DNA of 12,930 nucleotides from JAKORR01 sp964608495. GTDB taxonomy: Bacteria; Armatimonadota; Zipacnadia; Zipacnadales; FEN-943. The stretch covers positions 1 through 12,930 of the forward strand of contig CAZSOQ010000149.1 in assembly GCA_964608495.1 (NCBI GenBank), given 5' to 3'. Position numbers and translations under genes: made by a program. The first letter of the stretch is position 1. Every line of letters begins with the position of its first letter. Below the pieces are notes generated by a model. That model had not been told where the DNA came from. It was given only the letters and a program-made list of their open reading frames with translations, and made no database searches. This document shows positions 1-6,688 of this stretch, piece after piece.

Positions 1-43
1 CGGGGGAGGCCCCTCTTGGCGTTTGAAAGAGGGGCCTCCCCCG
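1..43 (-). terminator. Perfect 17-bp hairpin, probable terminator of the STN-like gene
   Basis: Bases 1-17 and 27-43 are exact reverse complements (17 of 17 pairs) around the 9-base loop ggcgtttga. The hairpin begins 22 bases past the stop codon of the leftward gene at 65-1159, the usual place for an intrinsic terminator. Any U-tract for that direction would lie outside the window, so it cannot be checked. No T-run follows on the plus strand. The stem may extend past position 1. It could also serve a convergent gene to the left, or be a copy of a dispersed intergenic hairpin. Confidence 0.55.
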
Positions 44-64
44 CGCACATGTGGACTATGCAGG

Positions 65-1159
65 TTAGCCCACCGAGGGCTCGGGCGGCAGAGGCAGCGG
101 AAGCTCGAAGGGCAGGCGCTGCCAGTCGTCGGGTGAGGGGCGGACCTTCACGCACAGGACGGAGGGAGCGAGGCCCTGGCTCTCGGCCCAGCTTCCCGTC
201 ACCATCGTCCCGTTGGGCCCTCCCGCTGAGGACCAGGCCGGCGAGGCGGCGACGGTCCCGGCGGCATCGGTCAGGGACACGGTCAGGGACAGACCGCGCG
301 CCTCCCCGCCGGTGACCTTGAGGCGGAAGCTGCGCTGCGCCAGGTCCAGGACCTCGAGCGTGACGACACGGGAGCCTATCTTAACCGTCTGCCCCACGTT
401 GTCAGGGGTCAGCCGGGCCTCGGGGGCATCGGCGCCGGCGAAGCCGAGCACGGAGCGCAGCGTCGCCTTCTCCCACCCGGCGGGCACGTCGTTGAAGCCG
501 AAGTACCAGCCGCTCATCAGGCGCATACGAGGCTCCGGGTCGGAAGTCCCCCACTGCTCAAACTGCATCCCAGCGCTCTGCTCCTTGACCTGAGCCCCGT
601 CGGGACCGACAAGAATGGCCCCGTTCTGGAGGAGTCCGCCCAGACGCTGGAGGGCCTGCCGGTCCTCGGGAACGACGGTGAGGTGGACGGTCAGGCTGCT
701 GCGCGGCACGGGTCGGGCCCCGGGCTCGGGCCGGTTCAACTGCCAGAAGGGCAGGGACGTCGCCACGCTGACAACGCGCCCCACGTCCACCGCGACCACG
801 TCGTAGGCACCGACAGTGACGCGCGGGATGCTGTTGAAGTCGAGCGCCCCCGGCGGCAGGCAGAAGAGGCGGCTGTGCATGGTGATCACGGGCCTGCCGA
901 GAAGCTGGGAGACCTTGACCAGCGCGTCGTAGCCGCGCGTGTTGTCCAGGACCAGGTGCACGATCTGGTCGGCTGGCAGGGGCTCGTCACCGTAGTAATG
1001 GACGCTTACGACCTCCAGACCCAGCTCGGCGGCCAGGGCCTCGAGCACTTCCGCCGCCGGCGCCTCGAGATCGAGCGTGATCCCGGCATGGGCGGGCTCG
1101 GCTGAGGCGGAAAGCAGAGTCAGCGACAGACACACCACTGCCAGGCCGCTGCAGCGCAA
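65..1159 (-). CDS. Secreted protein with STN-like N-terminal segment, function unknown
   Basis: This 364-aa protein has no function I recognise. Residues 1-25 form a typical Sec signal peptide: a Met-Arg start, a hydrophobic core and an Ala-His-Ala cleavage site before Gly26. The mature N-terminus (about 26-103) contains ITLDLEAPAAEVLEALAAEL followed by an HLVLDNTRGYDALVKVSQLL repeat-like segment. This beta-alpha-beta pattern resembles the secretin/TonB short N-terminal (STN) domain. The remainder is predicted beta-rich: a WYFGFNDVPAGWE segment lies near the middle and a Pro-rich tail (LPLPLPPEPS) ends it. I chose the TTG at 1157-1159 because GGAGGTGA sits 8 bases upstream and the signal peptide then begins directly. 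A longer open frame to 1330 has no such support. It is transcribed away from the hydrolase operon, sharing a 185-bp intergenic region, so co-regulation is possible but not shown. STN similarity is a by-eye judgement. No secretin or TonB barrel domain follows it. Confidence 0.8.
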   Translation of the reverse strand: MRCSGLAVVCLSLTLLSASAEPAHAGITLDLEAPAAEVLEALAAELGLEVVSVHYYGDEPLPADQIVHLVLDNTRGYDALVKVSQLLGRPVITMHSRLFCLPPGALDFNSIPRVTVGAYDVVAVDVGRVVSVATSLPFWQLNRPEPGARPVPRSSLTVHLTVVPEDRQALQRLGGLLQNGAILVGPDGAQVKEQSAGMQFEQWGTSDPEPRMRLMSGWYFGFNDVPAGWEKATLRSVLGFAGADAPEARLTPDNVGQTVKIGSRVVTLEVLDLAQRSFRLKVTGGEARGLSLTVSLTDAAGTVAASPAWSSAGGPNGTMVTGSWAESQGLAPSVLCVKVRPSPDDWQRLPFELPLPLPPEPSVG

Positions 1160-1164
1160 GGCAG

Positions 1165-1172
1165 TCACCTCC
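1165..1172 (-). promoter_or_regulatory. Shine-Dalgarno of the STN-like gene, decides a TTG start
   Basis: On the minus strand this reads GGAGGTGA, a full anti-16S complement. The GGAGG core (1168-1172) lies 8 bases before the TTG at 1157-1159. A GTG also in frame at 1168-1170 lies inside the Shine-Dalgarno itself and is therefore unlikely to be the start. Confidence 0.75.
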
Positions 1173-1328
1173 AGGGGTACCAGTAAGAAGGACGCCTCGC
1201 GCGGCCCATCGGTTCCACGGCGCCGGGCCGTTGGCGGCGGTGCCGCAAGCCGAAGGTCCCGCATCCCAAGCGGGGAATCAGCACCCTGACCTCGCGCTGC
1301 CTTCTCCGGGCGGTCGCGTGGGCCAGGC

Positions 1329-1335
1329 AAGGAGG
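1329..1335 (+). promoter_or_regulatory. Shine-Dalgarno of the DUF6259-like gene
   Basis: AAGGAGG lies 9 bases before the ATG at 1345. It is the strongest ribosome binding site near this start and argues against the in-frame GTG at 1318 and TTG at 1231, neither of which has a comparable site. Confidence 0.75.
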
Positions 1336-1344
1336 CTGCGGGAC

Positions 1345-4300
1345 ATGACTGGTTCCCTCGTGGGTCTGGCGATGCTACTCGGAGCCGTGGCGGCGCCCGC
1401 CGAGACGGGGCAGTTCGCCGTGGTGGTCGTGCCGCCCAGCAGCGTGTCCATGCCTGTGGTGGCGGACGTTGACTTCGCCGCTGTGGCCCAGGCGCTGGGC
1501 CTGGACCCGCGCGGGCTCAAGGTCGCCCGGGCGGACGTGCGCGCGGCCGTCGAGCGCGACGACGGCAAGCTCGAGCCCGTGCCCTGCCAGTACGACCCCG
1601 ATGGGCCGGCGCGCGGGCAGGTAGTCCTGGCCGCGCCGCCCGGCGAGCGCGAGACGCGCGTGCGCGTGTACTTCACGCCCGCGGGGCCCCGGTGGGACCA
1701 GCCGGCCGGCCAGGGCGCAGTGAGGGTCGAGCGGGACGGCGCGGCGGTGATCGTGGACAACGGCTTCGTGCGGGTGCGTCACGATCCCGCCAGGCAGGGC
1801 GGCCTGCCCTCGCGCTGGGAGTTCCTCAAGACGGGGCAGGTCTTCGAGCAGTTCGACAACAACGACCGCCTGTACCTCAAGGAGCTGGGCGGGCAGTACC
1901 TGCGGAACTGCCCGGACGCCGCGGTGGAGGTGCTGTCGGAGGGGCCGCTGCGCACGGTGGTGCGCGTGAGCGCGGCCTACACCGGCGCCGAAGGCAAGCA
2001 GCAGGAGAGCAAGCCGTCGGCGGTGTATGAGTACAGCTACTTCGCGGGCCTGCCCTACATCCTCGCGCGGGGATGGATCAAGCAGGCCCCGGCCTTCTCC
2101 TGGCACGAGCTCCACTTCATCGAGATCAACTTCCCGGGCACGGACTTCACGCACTGGGCCAGGGGACAGGAGACCGGGGAGCTGACCGGCGAGAAGAGGA
2201 CGCTGACGGGCGGCGGCTGGGTGGCGGTGATGGACGGTCCGCGGGGGCCGAGGGTGCTGGCCGTGGTGGGCGACGGCGCGAGGATCTACGACGGCCGGGG
2301 CGAGTATGGCACCTACCTGCACGGGCCCTGGGTGACCTGGGACGGCACGGAGCGGGAGTTCCAGATGGCCCTGTACGCCGACGACGGGCCGGAGGCGCTC
2401 AGTCGGCTGGTCCAGGCCGGAGGCGCCCTGCCCCGGCCCGGCGACGCCTATGTGTCCACGGGCGAGCTTGAGGACATGCTCCAGGCCCTGCCGCGGGCCG
2501 GCTTCGGGTCGCAGCGCGTGCGCTGGGCCTGGGTGGCCTCGCTGCTGCGGGCGCTGGCGCGCGCGGACCTGGTGGGCGCGGTCGAGGGAGCGCGCGAGGC
2601 AATGCGGCTGGCCCGCGACCGGGCCGACGCGATGGAGTGGTTCGTGGCGAGCAAGGAGTTCAAGTGCGCCGAGGCCGGGGACCTGGGTATGGCCTGGCGA
2701 CGGGACGACCAGGGGCGGGTCACGCTGGCGAGTCTGTTCGACATGAAGGCCGAGCGCGAGCTGCTGGGTACCGCCGCGGGGCCCCTTTGGACGATCAAGG
2801 CGGAGGACCGGGAGGGCCGAGAGGTAGTGGTAGACGCCGGGTCGCCCGTGGCCGCCGGGCCGGTGTCCGACGAGGGCGAGGTGCGGGTCCAGTGGCGGCC
2901 GCTGCGGGACGCGGCGGGCGTGCCCAGGGCTCAGGCCGACAGGCTGGTCGTCAGGCTCACGGCGAGGGTGACGGAGGAAGGCCAGGCGCAGATGGAGCTT
3001 GCCGTGGACAACGACAGCGATCTGTCCCTCGCGGAGGTGACCTGGCCCCAGCTCTACTTCGGGCCGCTCGGGGCCAGGGCTGAGGACGACGTGTTCGTGG
3101 GAGCCCTGGGGCCGGGCAAGCTTTGGCTCAGTCCCTACGAGACCGGGGCGCGGGTCGGCGGGCTGTACCCCAACGGCTGGACGGACATGCAGATGATGGG
3201 GCTGTACGACGGCAAGGGCGGGCTGGTGTTGATGGCCCAGGACCCGGTGGCGACGACGAAGCACGTCGAGGCGGCGGCCGAGGGCCGCACGATGATGATG
3301 AGCTTCCGGTGGCCGGCGGCGGACCACACGGTGGCGGGCAACGACTTCCAGCCGGAGGGCCGGGTGGCCGTGGCGCCCATCGCCGGGGACTGGTACGACG
3401 CCGCGATGGTCTACCGGGCCTGGGCCGAGCGCGAGGCGAAGTGGTGGCCCCTGCGCGAGGAGACAGGACGGCCGGACACGCCCGAGTGGATGCGGGACCT
3501 GCCGCTGTGGGCGCTGGCCAGCGGGACGCCGGAGAACGTGGTGCCAGCCGTGAAGGCCTTCCGCGAGTACATGGACGTGCCCTGCGCCGTGCACTGGTAT
3601 AGCTGGCACGAGATCCCCTTCGACAACGACTACCCGCACTACTTCCCCACCAAGCCGGGCTTCGCCGAAGGCGTGAAGGCGCTGCAGGAGGCGGGCGTGC
3701 GCGTCATGCCCTACATCAACGGGCGGCTGTGGGACAGCGATACCGACGATTTCCCGACCAAGGCCCTGCCCTGGGCGACGAAAGACCGCAAGGGCGAGTA
3801 CTACGTCGAGGTCTACGGCTCGGGCGAGAAGCTGGTGCCGATGTGCCCGACGAGCGAGCTATGGCAGGAGACGGTGCAGGGGATAGTCAAGCGCCTGGTG
3901 GGGCCGGAGTGCAACGTGGACGGCGTGTACATAGACCAGGTGGCGGCGGCGAGCCCGCCGCTCTGCTACGACAAGGACCACGGGCACGCGCTGGCGGGCG
4001 GGCAGTGGTGGACCACGCAGGGCTACTGGCCCATGCTCGAGGAGCTCCAGGCCGACCTCGCGGCCGACTTCCCCGACAAGATGCTCACCACCGAGTGCAC
4101 CGCCGAGCCATACACGCAGGTGTTCGACGGGTACCTGAGCTGGCACTGGCAGGAGGACAACGCCGTGCCGCTCTTCCCGGCCGTGTATGGGGACAAGGTC
4201 AGGCTCTTCAGCCGGGCGTACAACTACGCCGGGGACAAGGCGACGGTGTTCCGGATGAAGATGGCCCAGCAGTGGGTGTTCGGCGAGCAGCTCGGGTGGC

Positions 4301-4734
4301 TCGACCCGAACGTGTGGAAGGACGAGGGCATCGGGCCGTACCTGAGGCGGCTGGCCAAGATCCGCTGGCACCTGAGGGAGTACTTCCGCGGGCGAGTGCT
4401 CAGGCCGCCGACGGTGCTCGGGGCCGTGGATGACGTGACGGGCGACTGGGCGTGGGGCGGCACGCGGATCGTGACCATGAAGGCCGTGCAGGCGGGCGCT
4501 TTCATGGCCGAGACGGGCGAGGTCGCCGTGGTGGTCACGAACCTGTCCGACAAGGCGCAGAAGTTCGAGCTCCGCATCCCGCTGGTCGAGTATGGCCTGG
4601 CCGACAACACGTCCTTCGTGCGGTACGGCGAGGGCGGCGAGGAGGATCGCGGGCTCGAGGTCATAGACGACCAGCGGCTGGAGATGGAGCTCGGGCCGAT
4701 GGAAGCCTACGGGCTCGTGCTGGCCATGGGCTGA
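1345..4734 (+). CDS. Secreted glycoside-hydrolase-like protein, lyase-like N-terminal region plus DUF6259-like barrel
   Basis: This 1129-aa protein starts with a short hydrophobic export signal (about 1-19, ending VAAPA). Residues 20-113 (VSMPVVADVDF to RVRVYF) and a beta-supersandwich at about 136-350 (VDNGFVRVRHDP) resemble exo-rhamnogalacturonan-lyase-type proteins. A helical segment lies at about 369-439, followed by a second beta region at 443-702 with YPNGWTDMQMMGLYDG. Residues 713-1015 form a (beta/alpha)8 barrel of DUF6259 type (MPYINGRLWD, VDGVYIDQVAAASPP, LTTECTAEPY). Asp864 in VYIDQ and Glu917 in TTEC end barrel strands and are my candidate catalytic pair, by analogy with clan GH-D and GH101-like barrels. 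A beta-sandwich of about 110 residues closes the protein. It is first in a three-gene operon, 14 bp before the GH36 gene. The substrate is unknown. The hydrolase role is inferred from fold and neighbours. A binding or lyase role cannot be excluded. Confidence 0.85.
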   Translation: MTGSLVGLAMLLGAVAAPAETGQFAVVVVPPSSVSMPVVADVDFAAVAQALGLDPRGLKVARADVRAAVERDDGKLEPVPCQYDPDGPARGQVVLAAPPGERETRVRVYFTPAGPRWDQPAGQGAVRVERDGAAVIVDNGFVRVRHDPARQGGLPSRWEFLKTGQVFEQFDNNDRLYLKELGGQYLRNCPDAAVEVLSEGPLRTVVRVSAAYTGAEGKQQESKPSAVYEYSYFAGLPYILARGWIKQAPAFSWHELHFIEINFPGTDFTHWARGQETGELTGEKRTLTGGGWVAVMDGPRGPRVLAVVGDGARIYDGRGEYGTYLHGPWVTWDGTEREFQMALYADDGPEALSRLVQAGGALPRPGDAYVSTGELEDMLQALPRAGFGSQRVRWAWVASLLRALARADLVGAVEGAREAMRLARDRADAMEWFVASKEFKCAEAGDLGMAWRRDDQGRVTLASLFDMKAERELLGTAAGPLWTIKAEDREGREVVVDAGSPVAAGPVSDEGEVRVQWRPLRDAAGVPRAQADRLVVRLTARVTEEGQAQMELAVDNDSDLSLAEVTWPQLYFGPLGARAEDDVFVGALGPGKLWLSPYETGARVGGLYPNGWTDMQMMGLYDGKGGLVLMAQDPVATTKHVEAAAEGRTMMMSFRWPAADHTVAGNDFQPEGRVAVAPIAGDWYDAAMVYRAWAEREAKWWPLREETGRPDTPEWMRDLPLWALASGTPENVVPAVKAFREYMDVPCAVHWYSWHEIPFDNDYPHYFPTKPGFAEGVKALQEAGVRVMPYINGRLWDSDTDDFPTKALPWATKDRKGEYYVEVYGSGEKLVPMCPTSELWQETVQGIVKRLVGPECNVDGVYIDQVAAASPPLCYDKDHGHALAGGQWWTTQGYWPMLEELQADLAADFPDKMLTTECTAEPYTQVFDGYLSWHWQEDNAVPLFPAVYGDKVRLFSRAYNYAGDKATVFRMKMAQQWVFGEQLGWLDPNVWKDEGIGPYLRRLAKIRWHLREYFRGRVLRPPTVLGAVDDVTGDWAWGGTRIVTMKAVQAGAFMAETGEVAVVVTNLSDKAQKFELRIPLVEYGLADNTSFVRYGEGGEEDRGLEVIDDQRLEMELGPMEAYGLVLAMG

Positions 4735-4735
4735 G

Positions 4736-4741
4736 AGGAGG
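4736..4741 (+). promoter_or_regulatory. Shine-Dalgarno of the GH36 gene
   Basis: AGGAGG lies 7 bases before the ATG at 4749 and starts just after the TGA of the preceding gene (4732-4734). This fixes the GH36 start inside the intergenic gap and supports translation from a shared transcript. Confidence 0.8.
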
Positions 4742-4748
4742 CGACAGC

Positions 4749-6662
4749 ATGGAGAAGTTCCTTGCCGAGTACCTGCCGCGGGAAGGGCATGGCTCCGCGC
4801 GCCTGGCTGCGGGATGGGAGCAGGAGGGCCAGCGCGTGGCCGTGACGGCCCTGGGCCAACCCGGCGAGCAGGTCTCCCCCATCGCGAGGGGCGGCGAGCA
4901 GTGGGTGGCCGAGGGCAGGCACGGCGATCTTCGCGCGCGGTGCGAGGTGCGCGCCTGGGGCGAGCACCGGGCGGTCGAGTGGGTCGCCCGCCTCAGCCAG
5001 GAGGGCGAGGGCGACAGCCCTCTGCTCGAGCGGATCGCCGCGGCGGACGTCGAGCTGTCCGTGCCTGACGGGCCCGTGACGGTGTACCACTCCCGCGGCA
5101 GTACGTGCGAGATCACGGACTTCCTGCCGCTGGAGACGGAGCTGGCCGAGGGCGAGGCACTCGAGCTGGCGCCGGCGAATGGACGCTCCTCCAACGCCAC
5201 TTTTCCCTTCCTCAACATCGCCTGGGAAGGCGGGGGTGTGGTGGTGGCCATCGGGTGGTCGGCCCAGTGGGCGGCGCGCCTCGAGCGGACCGAGGGCACG
5301 GTGAGGCTGTGGGTCGGGCAGGAGCACACGAGGCTGCGCCTGCACGCCGGAGAGGAGATCCGCACCCCGCGAGTGCTGCTCGTCTTCTGGCAGGGCGACG
5401 AGCCGCTGGTGGGCAACAACGCCTTGCGGCGGCTACTGATCGAGAGCTACCTGCCGCGACGAGACGGGGAGCCCGCCTGGCCGCCCGTGGCGTACAGCAC
5501 GTGGTTCGCCTTCAACCAGGGCAACGACGTGACCGAGCAGAACCAGATCGAGGTGCTGGAGCGGCTGGTCGCGCTGGACCTGGGGCTGGAGGTATTCTGG
5601 ATAGACGCCGGGTGGTTCGAGGGGGGCTGGCCGCACGGCGTGGGAAGCTGGGTGCCGAAGGCGGAGGCCTTCCCGCGGGGTATCGGGCCGGTGGCGGACG
5701 CGGTACACGCGCACGGCCTGGGCTTCCTGATGTGGTTCGAGCCGGAGCGCGTGGACCCGCGGAGCAGGATCGCGCAGGAGCACCCCGAGTTCGTGCTGCG
5801 GGGCGGGCCGCCCAACTGGACCCAGCAGAACGACGGGCTGTTCAACCTGGGCGACCCGCGGGCGCGAGGGTACCTGACCGACCTGCTCTCCCGCGCGATC
5901 GAGGACTTCGGCCTGGACATATACCGCAACGACTTCAACATTGACCCCCTGGCCTTCCTGCGAGCGGCGGATGAGCCGGAGCGCGAGGGCATGGCCGAGA
6001 TCCGCTATGTCGAGGGCCTGTACGAGCTGTGGGACGAGCTGCTGCGGCGCCACCCGGGGCTGATCATTGACAACTGCGCCAGCGGCGGCCGGCGGATAGA
6101 CCTGGAGAGCGTGGCCCGCAGCCTTCCCCTGTGGCGCTCCGACACCCAGTGCGCCGAGCAGTCGCGCCCCGTCTTCGACCAGGTACAGACCTCGGGCCTC
6201 ACGCGGTGGGTGCCGCTGCACTCGGCGGGCGTGTGGGGGATGAATCCCTACGAGTTCTGGAGCGTGGCCCAGGCCGGCGTGGTGCTGTCGCAAGACACGA
6301 GCACGGCGGACTTCCCCGCCGACCTGGCGCGGACCCGCATCGCCGAGCTCAAGCGCTGGCGCAACCTGTGGCTGGGCAACTTCTGGCCGCTAACGCCCGT
6401 GACCACCGGCGAGCAGGACTGGTGCGCGTGGCAACTCCACGACCCCGAGCACGGGACGGGGCTGGTGATGGCCTTCCGGCGCGCCGAGGCCCCGGAGGCC
6501 GTGGTGCTGAGGCTGCGGGAGGTAGAAGGCGGGGCCGGGTACGTGGTACGAGACGAGCTGACGGCCCAGGGCGAGGAGATGCTGGGGCAGTCCCTCGCGA
6601 CCATGAGGGTGGAGGCGGAGAGCGCCCCGGGCGTGAGAATCATCAGCTACTGGAAGCTATGA
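4749..6662 (+). CDS. GH36 family alpha-galactosidase-like glycosidase, cytoplasmic
   Basis: This 637-aa enzyme belongs to clan GH-D, family 36 (retaining alpha-galactosidases and related enzymes). An N-terminal beta-sandwich (about 1-220) precedes the barrel. Landmarks are FWIDAGWF (Asp286), LMWFEPERV (Glu331), IYRNDFN with the expected nucleophile Asp395, DNCASGGRRID (441-451), and LWRSDTQ with the expected acid/base Asp465. The two aspartates are 70 residues apart, in line with characterised GH36 enzymes as I remember them. The usual nucleophile loop KWDMNR is replaced by RNDFNI, so this is a divergent branch and galactose specificity should not be assumed. There is no signal peptide, so it should act in the cytoplasm, unlike the genes on each side. 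The ATG is preceded by AGGAGG, and the stop codon overlaps a possible ATGA start of the next gene. Family assignment is firm; substrate is not. Confidence 0.92.
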   Translation: MEKFLAEYLPREGHGSARLAAGWEQEGQRVAVTALGQPGEQVSPIARGGEQWVAEGRHGDLRARCEVRAWGEHRAVEWVARLSQEGEGDSPLLERIAAADVELSVPDGPVTVYHSRGSTCEITDFLPLETELAEGEALELAPANGRSSNATFPFLNIAWEGGGVVVAIGWSAQWAARLERTEGTVRLWVGQEHTRLRLHAGEEIRTPRVLLVFWQGDEPLVGNNALRRLLIESYLPRRDGEPAWPPVAYSTWFAFNQGNDVTEQNQIEVLERLVALDLGLEVFWIDAGWFEGGWPHGVGSWVPKAEAFPRGIGPVADAVHAHGLGFLMWFEPERVDPRSRIAQEHPEFVLRGGPPNWTQQNDGLFNLGDPRARGYLTDLLSRAIEDFGLDIYRNDFNIDPLAFLRAADEPEREGMAEIRYVEGLYELWDELLRRHPGLIIDNCASGGRRIDLESVARSLPLWRSDTQCAEQSRPVFDQVQTSGLTRWVPLHSAGVWGMNPYEFWSVAQAGVVLSQDTSTADFPADLARTRIAELKRWRNLWLGNFWPLTPVTTGEQDWCAWQLHDPEHGTGLVMAFRRAEAPEAVVLRLREVEGGAGYVVRDELTAQGEEMLGQSLATMRVEAESAPGVRIISYWKL

Positions 6663-6676
6663 CAAGACGACCGCAG

Positions 6677-6682
6677 GGAGGA
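6677..6682 (+). promoter_or_regulatory. Shine-Dalgarno of the GH99-like gene
   Basis: GGAGGA, within a longer purine run, lies 6 bases before the ATG at 6689 and so favours that start. An in-frame ATG at 6659 overlaps the GH36 stop codon as ATGA, but it would place ten residues (MTRRPQGGRA) ahead of an otherwise standard signal peptide. Confidence 0.7.
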
Positions 6683-6688
6683 AGGGCT

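Larger units (their letters stand above)
1160..1344. promoter_or_regulatory. Divergent intergenic region between two secreted-protein genes
   Basis: This 185-bp stretch separates two start codons pointing away from each other, so both promoters must lie here or overlap the coding starts. I see the two ribosome binding sites at its ends but no convincing sigma-70 -35/-10 pair, operator palindrome or riboswitch. The most AT-rich part is only a few bases long, around 1181-1190. Both flanking reading frames stay open through much of it, which reflects base composition and not coding. Confidence 0.5.

Noticed and set aside
46..53. CACATGTG palindrome
   Set aside because: Eight bases is too short and common to call an operator without a second copy.
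1160..1330. Extension of the STN-like gene to an upstream start at 1330
   Set aside because: It would overlap the ribosome binding site of the divergent gene and put 57 Arg/Pro-rich residues ahead of a signal peptide.
1231..1344. Extension of the DUF6259-like gene to a TTG at 1231
   Set aside because: The added 38 residues are hydrophilic and low complexity, would bury the signal peptide, and lack a ribosome binding site. They lie in the divergent promoter region.
3289..3302. Short GAT repeat (gatgatgatga)
   Set aside because: It only encodes three consecutive Met residues inside a conserved beta strand region and is too short to be a microsatellite of interest.
1375..3639. A 754-codon open frame antisense to the DUF6259-like gene
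   Set aside because: It has the same composition artefact (low complexity, His/Pro/Arg/Gly-rich) and no motif, whereas the plus-strand protein has coherent domains.
4452..4748. Upstream extension of the GH36 gene into the end of the DUF6259-like gene
   Set aside because: The extension is Arg/Gly-rich shadow coding. The ATG at 4749 has an ideal AGGAGG.
6131..6688. Upstream extension of the GH99-like gene within the GH36 gene
   Set aside because: The extended frame overlaps conserved GH36 coding and gives Arg/Ala/Gly-rich sequence. The signal peptide starts at 6689.
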